Source: Erythrocercus mccallii
Taxonomy: Eukaryota; Chordata; Aves; Passeriformes; Dicruridae
DNA length: 64,000 nucleotides
Direction: 5' to 3'
NCBI GenBank assembly: GCA_013397435.1
Contig: VZRG01000885.1
Span: 235,260-299,259, forward strand
Shown here: in pieces, positions 50,301 to 60,700 of the stretch
How the letters are laid out: each line of letters begins with the position of its first letter
Position numbering within the stretch: the first letter of the stretch is position 1
The notes under the pieces: generated by a model
Told to the model about the DNA's origin: nothing
What the model saw: the letters and a program-made list of their open reading frames with translations, nothing else
Database searches by the model: none
Position numbers and translations under genes: made by a program

Positions 50301-50590
50301 CTAGCAATAGTCTTGATGGAAAGCAAGGTTATTTTAGTAATGAGAGCAGCAAAAAAAATCCCAGGAAAAGTGTAGTCAAAATCTCTGGAATGCACAGTTG
50401 TTTTGATTAATAGAAATTTCCACTGCAAATACTGTTGTTCTTACAATTTGGAATTAGATTTTTTTTTTTAACTTCTGTATTGTCAAAGAAGGGAAACATT
50501 TTTGGAAAAAATATGTAAATTAATCCCAAAGTCTTACGTGTATTTAAATGTACCATTCCTAATAAAATCAAACCTTTTTCTGGCTTATTT
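35100..50590 (+). CDS. SRSF5-like serine/arginine-rich splicing factor (whole gene)
   Basis: SR proteins bind exonic enhancers in nuclear pre-mRNA and recruit the spliceosome. Non-coding exon 1 is followed by coding blocks 37331-37456, 40898-40968, 41736-41822, 43274-43346, 47000-47073, 47994-48104 and 49120-49411, giving 834 nt or 277 residues, against about 272 for human SRSF5. RRM1 (about 4-72) has RNP2 VFVGHL and RNP1 NGFGFVEF. An RGRGR hinge follows. RRM2 (about 105-177) carries SWQDLKD, the signature of the SR-protein pseudo-RRM. The rest is an RS domain. The start MSGCRVF is that of SRSF5, while YGPPVRTE before RRM2 is more like SRSF4 and SRSF6. I therefore call it SRSF5-like, probably the avian SRSF5A-type paralogue, and leave the symbol empty. 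All introns are GT-AG. Confidence 0.92.
35194..37317 (+). other. SRSF5-like intron 1
   Basis: 2.1 kb. The first 430 bp is CpG-rich and contains the N run (35361-35415); the rest becomes AT-rich. Long open frames across the GC-rich part are composition artefacts. The acceptor is TTTTCTTTTTTAG at 37317. Confidence 0.65.
35361..35415. other. Assembly gap, 55 N
   Basis: A run of 55 undetermined bases inside the CpG island of intron 1. Its true size is unknown; GC-rich avian promoters are often dropped by sequencing. Confidence 0.99.
37331..37456 (+). CDS. SRSF5-like coding exon 2 (start, RRM1)
   Basis: The exon runs from 37318 and the ATG is at 37331 with A at -3. It encodes 42 codons: MSGCRVFVGHLSSRARERDV to KNGFGFV. 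Both RNP motifs of RRM1 are in this exon. Donor GTAAGT (consensus), phase 0. Confidence 0.96.
37457..40897 (+). other. SRSF5-like intron 2
   Basis: 3.4 kb containing a minus-strand CR1 fragment (38820-39425) and a short duplicated CTCAGTTACCTACC element near 38030-38068. In SRSF4 and SRSF6 this intron carries the poison exon; I could not identify a convincing one here. Confidence 0.6.
38820..39425 (-). mobile_element. CR1 LINE fragment, minus strand
   Basis: The minus strand translates to a piece of CR1 reverse transcriptase: LSMSQQHGLAAMKANHILGC, then LYLAFIRPHLEHCVQVWSLQ, in the same order as the family's C-terminal segment. Downstream sequence also follows the CR1 pattern. It is interrupted and inactive, and antisense to the host gene. 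Confidence 0.85.
40898..40968 (+). CDS. SRSF5-like coding exon 3 (RRM1)
   Basis: 71 nt, phase 0 to 2: EFEDHRDADDAIYELNGKEL to CDE plus two bases of Arg. Acceptor TCTTCTTAG, donor GTAAGT. Confidence 0.96.
40969..41735 (+). other. SRSF5-like intron 3
   Basis: 767 bp with nothing else recognised. The acceptor is CCTGTCATAAG, in which AAG is less common than CAG or TAG. Confidence 0.7.
41736..41822 (+). CDS. SRSF5-like coding exon 4 (end of RRM1, hinge)
   Basis: 87 nt: VTIEHARARRGRGRFSQRFS then YYQSQSGS. This is the last strand of RRM1 and a basic Gly/Arg hinge shorter than that of human SRSF5. Donor GTAGGT. Confidence 0.95.
41823..43273 (+). other. SRSF5-like intron 4
   Basis: 1.45 kb. It contains a perfect 20-bp palindrome (42804-42823). 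No exon or transposon was recognised. The acceptor TGAATTTTTCCAG follows a long T-rich tract. Confidence 0.65.
42804..42823. repeat. Perfect 20-bp palindrome
   Basis: AGCATGCTAATTAGCATGCT equals its own reverse complement and contains two GCATG pentamers on each strand. It lies in intron 4 of the SRSF5-like gene, next to an ATTTGCAT octamer-like motif. Confidence 0.95.
43274..43346 (+). CDS. SRSF5-like coding exon 5 (start of RRM2)
   Basis: 73 nt: RYGPPVRTEHRIIVENLSSR then ISWQ. It leaves in phase 0 before DLKD. Donor GTGAGT. Confidence 0.96.
43347..46999 (+). other. SRSF5-like intron 5
   Basis: At 3.65 kb this is the longest intron of the gene. It is AT-rich except near 46030-46330, where a candidate cassette exon lies (46132-46291). 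Many SR-protein genes keep a long conserved intron holding a poison exon; whether this one does needs transcript data. Confidence 0.6.
46132..46291 (+). other. Candidate poison cassette exon in the SRSF5-like gene
   Basis: 160 nt bounded by a good acceptor (TCCTGTTTTTTGGCAG) and a good donor (GTAAGA). It is GC-richer than the surrounding intron. Read in phase 0 from exon 5 it meets TGA at 46156-46158, well upstream of the next junction, and its length shifts the frame, so inclusion should trigger nonsense-mediated decay. It is predicted only from splice sites and composition. Confidence 0.35.
47000..47073 (+). CDS. SRSF5-like coding exon 6 (RRM2)
   Basis: 74 nt: DLKDVMRKAGEVTYVDAHRN then NRNE plus two bases of Gly. 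It completes the SWQDLKD helix signature across the junction. Acceptor TTTTGCTGTAG, donor GTAAGT. Confidence 0.96.
47074..49119 (+). other. SRSF5-like introns 6 and 7
   Basis: Intron 6 (47074-47993, 920 bp) and intron 7 (48105-49119, 1,015 bp) hold no recognised transposon or RNA gene. Intron 7 contains a short acceptor/donor pair around 48700-48717, judged to be chance. Confidence 0.65.
47994..48104 (+). CDS. SRSF5-like coding exon 7 (end of RRM2)
   Basis: 111 nt: VVEFASYSDMKSALEKLDGT, then ELNGRRIKLTEDHRRH and two bases of Arg. The C-terminal part of RRM2 (LDGTELNGRRIKL) is closer to SRSF4/SRSF6 than to human SRSF5. Acceptor GGTATACAG, donor GTATGT. Confidence 0.96.
49120..49411 (+). CDS. 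SRSF5-like coding exon 8 (RS domain, stop codon)
   Basis: 292 nt ending in TAA (49409-49411), residues 181-277. After SRSRSRSYSRSRSRSRSTGS comes an unbroken run of 16 Ser-Arg dipeptides (49193-49288), then a less regular tail with TPKKSYS, Ser/Pro and Lys/Arg clusters ending SAHSRS. RS domains are phosphorylated by SRPK and CLK kinases and direct nuclear-speckle localisation. Codons alternate among TCC, TCT, TCA with AGG, CGC, CGA. Acceptor TGTTTCTCTAG. Confidence 0.95.
49412..50590 (+). other. SRSF5-like 3' UTR
   Basis: About 1.15 kb of AT-rich sequence after the stop codon, ending just after the polyadenylation signal. It holds no other gene. Confidence 0.8.
50561..50566 (+). terminator. 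Polyadenylation signal AATAAA of the SRSF5-like gene
   Basis: A consensus AATAAA is followed within about 50 nt by a T- and GT-rich downstream element (TTTTGTTTAATTGTAGTTGC). This places cleavage near 50580-50590. Confidence 0.8.
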
Positions 50591-51011
50591 TGCAGTTTTG
50601 TTTAATTGTAGTTGCTGTTGTTCACTTCACACAATCTGACATGATCACAAAGAGATTTATTTGTAGGTATACTTGTATAGAAGTAAGAAAGTGTAAACTA
50701 AAAACCGGTTATTATATGTAAATGACCAGGTGGAGGACAGGATAGGATTTTACTGTCATGGCCAGCAGTGGCTGTTTGAATAAATGGAAAAAGGATTCTT
50801 TCTGCAGTCCTTGCACACAGGTTTGTGTGATACCTTCTGCTCTGACAGTTCAACGGGGGAACCAACAACCAAATTGCCACAGGTGTTGGAATCTTCCTAT
50901 AGGTCAATCCATTTTTCACTTCTGAAGAACCGTACTAGAAATTCTTAATTGCCCACACAGCTTGTCTACATATGAGGCTTCAAGGCTGACGCCCTTTATA
51001 AAGCCAAGTTA

Positions 51012-51099
51012 CTGATGACCCTGCCCATTGCAGGAGTTTGGAACTAGATGATTTTTAGGGTCCCTTCCCACCCAAACTATTCTTTCATTCTTTGCATGT
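51012..51099 (+). mobile_element. CR1 LINE 3' tail
   Basis: A short remnant: GACCCTGCCCATTGCAGGAG, then TTTGGAACTAGATGATTTTTA, CCCTTCCCACCCAAAC, and the 8-bp terminal repeats ATTCTTTC typical of CR1 ends. Confidence 0.8.
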
Positions 51100-53980
51100 T
51101 TGGCATGATGTGATCTGAATATGCTAGCAATTCTCTTATCACAGGGCGTTTTCCTCCTAGGAGAAGGAAGCCTTATCCTACAGCACGCAACTGCTTGTAG
51201 CATGGGCCACACCTGCAAGTCAAGAACTGCAATTAGTTGCATTTCAACAACTGGCTGCATCACCCCCAAAAACCAAGAGCATCTTTTCTGTGATGTTTAT
51301 GGCACTTTATTGTATTTACATTTTTGTCATGGCTTCAACACATGGCTTTTCATCTAAGGATATCCCAGTGGTTTGTGAAAATAAACTTAATTGTACTTGG
51401 CCACATCACATCTCTGCATTATTGATGAGAAAAGGAGTGTTGCACATGCTCACGTGTGGTTGCCAAACAAGGGGCTGAGGAGGAGGAATACTCCCACCAG
51501 GAAGGCCAGAATTCCTTGCCGAGCAGGCTTGGCTCAGGCTCATGTCTCTACTGGCTGTCCTTGTGCCGCTGTTCCTGGAGCTGCGAACAGGCTGAGAAGG
51601 GTGTGGGTTGTGTTTGGGGACAAAACATTTCTCTTTCAAAACCGCGGTGATGGAGCAATGTGATTCCGAGTAGGAAGAAGTGCCCCAGGTTCTGTACTTG
51701 TAGCGCTCTGCCCCTGCCTCCAGCAAAGGGTCAAGAGTGGTGAGTGCTGCGGGTGGAATTTCTCTGCCAGCTCCTCTGCCGCACCCTGATCGAGAGCTAA
51801 CTGTTGTACAGTTCTTAAGTGGAATTTGTCTTCTTACAGAGGTTTTGGAAGCATGTAATTTCCTGTCTGTTTCCTTCATTCCCACTCCATAGCCATTGTT
51901 TGCTGGCAGACTAAATGCTTTGTGCATCCAGTACCTGAGGGCACATTTCCCATTTTACCAGCCCTGTTCCCTCTCCACCTCCTCTGCACAAACTTGCTGG
52001 AGAGTTGTTAGCCTTTCACCCCGGGTGATTTACTAGGACAGTAACACTGATTAGCCAACAGTTACACCTAGCAGAGGGCTCCTTGCATGCCCGTTTAAAG
52101 GAGGGGATACCGCAGAAACTTAAGGGAGCCATTCAGGCCTTAGAGTCAGCACCAAGAGGAAAGTGCAAGGGTTAACAGGCTGGGGTTAGGAACATGGCCA
52201 AATTATATCCTGTAGTGAAATACTAGCTAATGGCAATTCTGTCTGGGTAGTCTCAAGATGTTCAAAGGATATTTGCTACTGTTGATTTTTGGGCCTAAGA
52301 CCACGAGGGAGTGATGAGGGAGGGAAGAATGTATGGCAAAACTTGTTTTTCAAGATGAACGAATGACTTAAGACAGAGTTTCACTGGTAATGAATGCTAC
52401 TTTTGTGTAGTGTGATGGCTTTTTCCTGTAACCAGGGATGAATGTGATCTTTCCTTTTCCACTCTAGAAATCTCTTGTGTTGTGTGGACCTGGAAAGATC
52501 CAGATCCAGAGCAGATGTTTCAGTTCACACCTAGAATTTCTCTCTCTGTATGTGCGTATGTAGGTGTGATATATCACTGGAGACCCTGAGATTCAGCAGG
52601 GTCCTACACACACGCTGGATTTGTTTTACCCAACAGCCAGCTCTCTGGTGTTCTAAGGCAACTGATTTTCCCTCAGTCTGAGTCCCATGGATACTACTTT
52701 GAGGTTCATAGAGGTAGGATGCTGCAGGATACTCTTTTAAAGGACACTCTTTTTTAAAGCACTCACTGGTATAGCTGAAGTTAAAATCTGAGAAGGCTCT
52801 CAGTCTAGAGTCTTGAAAATAGAGGTACCCTAAACTGTTGTTAAAATTTGAGCCAGATTTTAGCCGGGGGACAGAGTAGCAGTGGTGCAGCATATGCTGG
52901 CGCAGCAATGAGAAAAAGGGGAGGTTAGGGAAATATACACAGTAAGAAAAAGGAAACTGAATGAAGTCTTTGCATTCACATCTACAGCTGAAGGGATTAG
53001 TCCTCAGATTGGTGAATGAGAGACTATGGATGTAGGCCCCACTGTGACTTCTGGTTGGGATTTTCCAAGTGCCTCAGACTATCAGGAGCCCAGGCCAGCA
53101 GCATTCCAGCTACCAGAGAGAGTTCTCTCTCCAGAGCAGACAGTGCTTAGGCCACAGGCAGTCTCTCCCGCTAGTATGAACCGGACCGTCAGACAATCAA
53201 TATCTGGCCTCTCTAGACAGCCTATCCCTTTCATGTCTCTGGCTAAAAATGGAATTTACCAGAGCTGGATTTAAATGCCACATCTTGTGCTTCAATCTGA
53301 AGTATTGGTATTGATTGCATTTGGCTTTGTCCCTTCTATGTATTTTTTCCAGTAAAGCTTCAGGTCACGCTGGCAAGCAGCTCTGCTGTCTCTTACATTG
53401 CTATTCCCTGCATCACTGCCAGCTTCTCTGAATGCCTTTCCTTTTCAGTTAAGACAAGTGATGTGCTCAAAACCCCCCAAGTTTTCTTACATGTTTAAAA
53501 ATTTTCTGTTCTTTTCATTCAAATTGTCAGCCTGTTTCTAGCACTGTGCAAGAACCATTACTGATCATGTAGACTGGTCTTCCAGGTTTGCCCAAAATGC
53601 TTGCTGCAAGATTTCTGCCCACACTTGCCCTCCACTTGTTTCAGTTTATCTTTCCCCATTTCTGGCACTTGCATGGTCTAAAATCCACATCTACTTCTTG
53701 TACACACTCTCTTGAATTTCCTTTATCCAGTAGCTTGTCTCTCATATCTGTGAGCACCAAAATTATGCTGTATTTCCCAGTGAGAATTGATTACAGTATA
53801 TTTGGAGACCCCAAATCTCACCGCAAACATCTCAAAACCTGTGAGTGAGCTTATTTAACTCTGCTAAGAGCTCAGAAACCTGTGCTGTGCACTTTCCTAC
53901 CCTCCTACAAGTGTCTTTGCTACCCGAAGAACAGCAATAGCAGTGCGTGGAAGAGGAGTGTGCCGAGAGCGGGTTATGCC
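51100..53980. other. Intergenic region, no gene recognised
   Basis: The longest open frame is 173 codons on the minus strand (51406-51927). It has no recognisable domain, no splice context and mixed composition, and I do not call it. No transposon was recognised after the CR1 tail. Confidence 0.55.
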
Positions 53981-54210
53981 TGTGCTTACGGTGAAATTGG
54001 GCTGTCACGTAGCCGTCAGGGTTGCCTTGGGCTGGGCTCTAGGGCTGCCCACGCGCTTCTTCACCGTGACGGTGCTGTTTAGGTGACAGCAGGGTTCGCC
54101 CGGCAGCCAGCAGCGCGATCCCAGCGGGAAGCGCCATCACTGCTTTCCCCGGGGCGGGGCTCGGGCACCGAACGAGCCCGCGGTGCCCGGCCCGCCCCAG
54201 GCGCCCGGCC

Positions 54211-54225
54211 CGCCAGGGGGCGCTG
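54211..54225 (+). promoter_or_regulatory. CTCF-like binding motif
   Basis: CGCCAGGGGGCGCTG keeps the CCA-x-x-GGGGGCGC core of vertebrate CTCF sites. Occupancy cannot be judged from sequence. Confidence 0.6.
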
Positions 54226-54260
54226 TGGCACCGCCTCACGGAAACTCTTCAGAAACTCGC

Positions 54261-54293
54261 AAAATCGCCTCAAAATAGCCTCAAAATCGCGCT
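54261..54293 (+). repeat. 11-nt triplicate AAAATCGCCTC
   Basis: Three consecutive units, AAAATCGCCTC, AAAATAGCCTC and AAAATCGCGCT, on the edge of the CpG island. Confidence 0.8.
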
Positions 54294-54328
54294 GGTGACC
54301 CCGAGCTTCGCCTTTGCGGAATCCCCCG

Positions 54329-54780
54329 ACACACACGCACACATGCACGCACACACGTGCGCACACACACTGACATGCAGGCACACACACACACACACGT
54401 GCACACACGCACACACATGCAGGTACACACACACACAAGCACACACATGCACGCACACGCACACACACACACATGCAGGTACACACACACGCACACACAC
54501 ACACGCACGCACACATGCACACACACGCACACATGCACGCACACGCACACATGCACACGCACACATGCACACGCACACATGCACACCCACACGCACACAT
54601 GCACACATGCACACACACACATGCACACCCACACGCACACATGCACACACACACATGCACGCACACGCACACATGCACGCACACACACACGCACACGCAC
54701 ACGCACACATGCACACACGCACACACACACATGCACGCACACACACACGCACACACATGCACACACAGACATCCACATGC
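54329..54780. repeat. Compound CA/CG/TG microsatellite, about 450 bp
   Basis: Almost pure alternation of pyrimidine and purine: CACACA interspersed with CACG and CATG, broken only by a few GCAGGTAC or CACCCAC units. Such tracts can adopt Z-DNA and are length-variable. The long His/Thr and Cys/Val open frames across it are by-products of the repeat. Confidence 0.97.
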
Positions 54781-57700
54781 ACTGGGAGCTCTGTTTTCGC
54801 CCCCCCCGTGCTGTTTTCAGCACGTTCACCTGCTGGGGAGCGGAAGGAAAAGGTGGAGGAGTGGCGCTGGGGGGCTCAAAAATCAACCATGAAGGTGACC
54901 CATGTGCAGGTCTCCCGAAGGACCTGTTTGCTGCAAGCCACGTCTCTGTGTGCAAATAATCTGGGTCCCATCATTTTGACTCCCTGGCACTTCCTCGAGC
55001 CCTTGGAAGTCTCTTTGTCATGACAGCCACTGTGAGAATTGCTCTGAAGGGCTGTGGACCTGTTTCTTCAGCCCAGTGGTGGTCCCCGGGTCACTCCCCC
55101 CAATACCCACAACATCTTCTGAGTGACACAGATTGACAGCCTCACCAAGGGCCTGAGCTGCCCACCTTTGTGAGCTCTGGCAGGGTGAGAGAGGGAGATG
55201 GAGCGGTTGAATTAAGATCTAGGTATTAAATTCCAGCCACCCGGGAAACCTACACAGGCTAATCTTGAGAGGAGAGTGGCTACAAAAGCTTAGAAGTAGC
55301 AACAGCGAACAAATGCTTCTTTTCTGCACTAGACTGAGAAACAAAACTGTCTGCTGAGGAAGCCGCCAACCCCACCCCCATCCTCCTCCTCCCCCTTCAC
55401 GTGTACCCACAGGAGCTGCCCAGAACTGGGGCTGCACCCTATTGCCATGGCCTGTTTCTAGACAGTGTTAGCTATAAACTGAATATTGCCACTTTTCCCA
55501 CAAAGTCTGGTGACAAAGAGGCTTCAGGAAATAACTTCTGGCTTGGTCTGGATAAAATTTCTTGTGGTCTAGGTATGACTTCTGAGCAGAATGGTTCTCT
55601 GCTATGTTTTACCACCCAGTGCCTACAACAGGGCTGTTACTCCTGTAGGCTGTCCTGCAGGCTGGCTGGGGGCTCTTCCCCTGGGCTCACCCGAGACCTC
55701 TGGCCCTAACCAAGTCAACTCCTCAAGGAAGCCTCTTCATATTCCAGTCCTCTCCCAAAGTCAGCACTACCCCAAGACAACATCCACTACCCCTAGAGAA
55801 GGAGTTCAGGTCTTCTTCATCATCAAGTCGTTTTACTTCAAGGGGACTCAGCTGGCTTCCTTGGTTCACTCTTGGTACCTGGAAGCAGAATCAGGGTCTG
55901 TGAAGCTTCAAGACCCGATCCCTCTGCTTGAGAGCTTGAGGCCAGAACAGCCAGACTCCAAACTCATGGAGAAGTGAATCAGCTCCCAGACTTTCTGGAC
56001 CCCTGCTACAGCAGCATGGCAACAAGGTGGTTAGGTGCTTAATTGTCTCGTGGTCCAGAGAGGAAGGCAGAGCTCTGGCCTTGGATTTGCCTGATCCCAC
56101 TTGTCTCTCAGGAGTCCAGCATGTGCTGCCTTGCCCTTTCTGGTACTTGCTGGATTGAAAAGCAGAGAAAAGAGAAATATTAATGAGCTTTCTGTTGGCC
56201 CAAATTCCCATGGGTACTTCCCCAGGTCTGGAAAACCTAGGGCAAACAACACGAGTCATTTTCAACTGTCATAATGTCTTCTGGCTTCATAGACTTTGTT
56301 GCTTTCTCCTCAGCCTAACAGTGATGCCATCCACTCTGAGTTCAGTTCTCAGGAACAGCATCAACAGAACTGGCAACACTCTTGCTCCTCCTGCAGTACA
56401 TTGCCAATGCACCTTCATCTTCCATGTGCCATCATCCAGCATGCACGCAGGATCACTGGCTGGCTAACAGCCACCTCCCTGTCTCCAGGGCTGTGGGCAC
56501 CTGAGCCTCAGATCATGCAGAAGAGCTCCTCTTCACATCCCATACTCTACCCTGGCTTCACTTGTTTTCCTTTTTTTACTCCAAGAAGCAGGTTGAGGTA
56601 ATTTTCAGCTCCAAGTCCTCCAAGAGTAAGTACTATGGTCAAATGGTAGTGTTTGGGAATATTAACCCAGGGTATTCAAACAAACACTTTCCACCATTTC
56701 ATTTACTGAGAAAACCCTCCACTGTGGAAAGCTTTTCTGGTCTTTAGTAACTCTGGGACTTTCAGTGTCCTCTTAGGGTGAGATTGTCACTGGGGCTTGC
56801 CCCACTTCTCCTTTGAGGGACAGGTAAAGAGGGCAGGGGAAGTGTTTGCTTGCAGCAGGGTGGGAAGGAGCTGCCTCCACTTCAAAGCTCCTGAGGCTGT
56901 CCGCAGGCAGGAAGGGCTGTCGGTGATGCTGGGGCGTGAGGCAAGCCTGCCACAAGGAAATGGTGAGGCCAATGGGATGTGAAAGCTGTGACTATGTCAA
57001 AGGCAGGATGGAAATGTAGGGGTAGCCCTATTTTTAGCAGCTTCTGCAGAACTTTGCTAGAGCTTGCTGGAGTCAGTGGCTGCTTCCTCTTTCCTTTATG
57101 TAAGCAGCACTGGTGAGGTTCAGATTTGTTTTTATTTAGCCACTCACACAACAGTAGTGACAGAAAGGTCCCTCCAGCCCCTTGGACACAGCTCACCCAT
57201 GGTCAGAGACTCTTAGGTAAGAAGAAAAAGCCAATCACGCATCCCTGTCTCAATTTCAGGGCTCTGAGAGGTGGAAACCGATGCTGAGGCTGCGGAACGT
57301 GGCTCTTGGTCACATCAGGAGGGGATTTTGCAATGTGGTGGGTGCGGGGTGCAGGGCAGGCAAAGCAAGCAAAACTGAAGTGCTTTGTGAGGGCCTTTGG
57401 TTGAACTTCTCCAACTGCAAGACCAGGGTATCATTGCCCTGCAACCCCCACCTTCCTACTCCGCTTCAACCCCCTCGTGTGCTCAAGGTGTGTTGGAGGT
57501 GGCAAAGTTTAACACACCTCAAATTAGCATGAGGCACTCTGGAGAGCAGTAGGCTGCCATGAGAGTCCTCTGCCTGTTTCTCTTTAACATCTGTCAGTAC
57601 TAAATGACTCCTACGCCTGCTGTAGGGAAGTGCATTGGGGGAGAGGCCATTCCTAAGCCAGGTGAGAGAGAAGATGAGGCAGCAAAGTAGAGGAGCAGCC

Positions 57701-60700
57701 ATGGTACAGACAACAATTTTAGCAACAGCTAAAATACGACTTTTCTGAACAGGCTGTAACCACCAAAACCAAGTTATAGACTGGCTCCAGTTGCCAGGGG
57801 TTCAGATGAGTTTGACTTGCAGTGTTCAGTTTAGGAACAGGTTGGGAAGACAGTGTCCAGCCGTAGCTACCCAGAGCTTGCTCCTGGTCAGAGCTTTGGC
57901 TATAGGGCTTGATGTTCCTAGTAAAGAACACAAACCCTGTCCCTGCTTGAGTCTTCCTGCTAATAATCTTTCAATACCACCCATTAACACTATTCCCAGA
58001 AACCTAGAACTCCTCAGAGCCTCTCAAGTATTTCTGCAAGATTCTGCTTTGTATCTCATATTTCATACTGTCTTCCATCCCCATGGCAGATGCATCAATT
58101 ATCTATACAGGCTATTCTTAAACTGGATTGATTACAACAGTATATGCAATCCTTGAATGAGAGATGTGAATGGAGAAATGCTTTGTAGTGTGGCAATTTT
58201 ATTTAGAAATGGGGAATCCTTTTTATGTAGGTAGTGAGAAGAGCAGGTGATGGCCAGTGCACTGCTGTCCAAGGGAATGTGCTGGAAGGTCCCTTTGGCC
58301 TCTAGATGGCAGCCCTATTGCTTCCCCCCAACATGCCGAGAGGCAGAAACGCCTTCCTTTCAAAAATGGGGCATAAACACAGGCCTCACACTCTCTACTT
58401 CAGACCCAAACCTACATTCAAGCTGCATTCAAATAAACTCTTTTGGCTTTTTTCTCTCTGGAAATCAGAGCAATAGCAGCTCCATTAGACCTCATACCTG
58501 CACATGCTTTTTTGTGCTCTCCCTGATGCACTGGCAGCTCTCCTGGGGGGAGAGCCAGAGTCTCCTTAGCACATTGTACTTCACCTCTGGGGACATAGGG
58601 CTGTGAACCTAACAAGAATCTAAACCCCACTTTGCCAAAGCTACCTGTACAATAAATTGCTGTAATTGTTTCAATAAAAAACTACAGCCCAGCATTTAAT
58701 GGCTCACAGCTGTTGTGACTCTCTGTGATTCCATTTTAAGGTTTGAATGCCTCTATTCTTTTTGAAGCATGGGGGACAAAAAAGGAGAGTTAACATCACT
58801 AACATTGACAGACATATCTTCATGCTCTATTTTAGATGAGATAAAACCCAGCCTTTTGAAGGAGAAGGGTCATGAATATTTCCATATTAGAGATGTTGGC
58901 AGTGGGAATCATGGGAATCTACAGAGCTGGCTATTAGCAGAAAATGTTCTAAATTGTCTTTCTTATTAAAAGTTACTTAGTTAACTTATTTGGAAGTACC
59001 CCATTTCTGTATTTCCCGAAAACTCATAATCATCGCTTATTGCATCCCCACAACACCCTGAGATCTACGTGCTATTCTAAGAGGTGAGTGACACTGTTAC
59101 CCAGACCTGAAAGGTGTTCAGTACCTAGAGATTGGGACTGGGGTATAGCTGCCTGACCTGCACTGACATCTAAAGACAGCAGGAGCAATGCCCTTTTGAA
59201 ATCCAATTAGACACTACAACAGCATCCTGAGGTGCCTTGATACCTGCAGCACTACTACTCAGATGGTTCATGGGAAGTATGTGTCAAAATCCTGCAAGAA
59301 CAAAGTGTGCAAAAAAGGCAGATGATATCCACAGGGTACAGGAATGTGACACTTTTTAAATTGATAGCTAATTGATAGGGAAGATGATAATCTTGGTGTC
59401 TAATTCTCTTGTGCCAGTGCCTGGTACAAGCGATGGGCCTGGAAGTGGAGCAGGGCTAAGGCAGTTGTTCTGCAGGGCCAACAAATCTGTGGGGCTCAGG
59501 AATGCATTTCTCTGCATTCTCATGCATTTCTCATGTTACGGGAAGTTCTCAGATCATGGGCTTGTCAGAGTGGATATACTTTGCCCAGTGCCAAGAAGTG
59601 TAAAGGAGAATAAATATATAGGAAAAAGGGGAAACAACTTTTAAGACAGTTTTTTAGTTTGGTGTTTTGGGGTTTTCTTCTGCTTTAATAAAGCAAAAGA
59701 AAATTTGCAAGAAATTTATGGTCTGATTTGAATCCTACTAATGCTCATGGAAATCCCTTTAGTGAATACTGGACCAGGTCCAAGAAAAACAGGTTATTAT
59801 TTCCTTAACTTCTATTCATCCATAACTGTTCCCTTCTGCATGCAGTTTTATTAAATCTTGCCAGTAGATCTAATGTGAGCCTCATCAGCAGTGGACCTGG
59901 ATAAGATACTGGGATCTGCTGCCTCTTAACTCTGAGCCAGTCTTCCCAGGACAGTGGTGGTAATGGAGGATGCCTTGACTACATGGCAGGTAGCTATAAC
60001 CTTGGCTGGAGCATCCTGGAAGGATGTCCTATGGTAAGACCCAGCTGAGAGGTATGTGACCTCTCTGTCTTGTGCTGAACTGCTCTGCCAGATGGGTGAT
60101 TTTAGCAGATCAAAACCAGAACAGCTCAATAAAATGGTTTGGTTGTAGTCAAAAAGTGCAAAGACCACTTTGGAGTAGACAGAGAATGGACCAGAAAATG
60201 GCCCTATTTGCCAGGACTAGTACAGCCAGGCACCTGGAAGCAATTTTTTCCCCAGTCTGGGAAACTGGAGATGAGAAAAAGCAGGTTCCAATCCCAGCTC
60301 TACCAAAGACTTTTTAGTGTGCCACTGCAACAAAAGAGTTCAATGAGAAAACTCAGCTCTTGTTTCATTGCCCCAGGGACAGTGGAATGCTTTTGGGGAG
60401 TTTTGCACTTGCATTACTCTACACCTGTGCTACCCTCAGCAAACCTGTTTGAGTTTGTAAAGCCAAGAGGTTTGAGCCTGGAGTACTTGTGTTGCTGGTA
60501 AGGAAATAATTTCTACATGGATCAGGATCTTTTCTGCTATTTGGAGAGTAAGTCTGAGTATGCAAGAGGTGGTATGAACAGTGAGTTTGGGCTTGAAACT
60601 AAGACTGAACCCTCAGTTGATCATATAAATATCTATCAACACTTGGAAATTCACATTGAAGGTTATACCTACACTACCTCCACCCATATTTAAAGGCTGG

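Larger units (their letters stand above)
53981..54300. promoter_or_regulatory. Small CpG-rich island with a CTCF-like motif
   Basis: A GC-rich, CpG-dense segment in otherwise AT-balanced DNA. It contains CGCCAGGGGGCGCTG at 54211-54225, a close match to the CTCF core consensus CCASYAGRKGGCR. The island has no convincing exon. It could be an insulator or an orphan promoter. Confidence 0.55.

Noticed and set aside
51406..51927. 173-codon minus-strand open frame
   Set aside because: No recognisable domain, signal or repeat; isolated and of ordinary composition.
54079..55023. Very long overlapping open frames on both strands (up to 242 codons) rich in His/Thr or Cys/Val
   Set aside because: They are produced by the CA/CG/TG microsatellite, which lacks stop codons in most frames; no domain or splice context.
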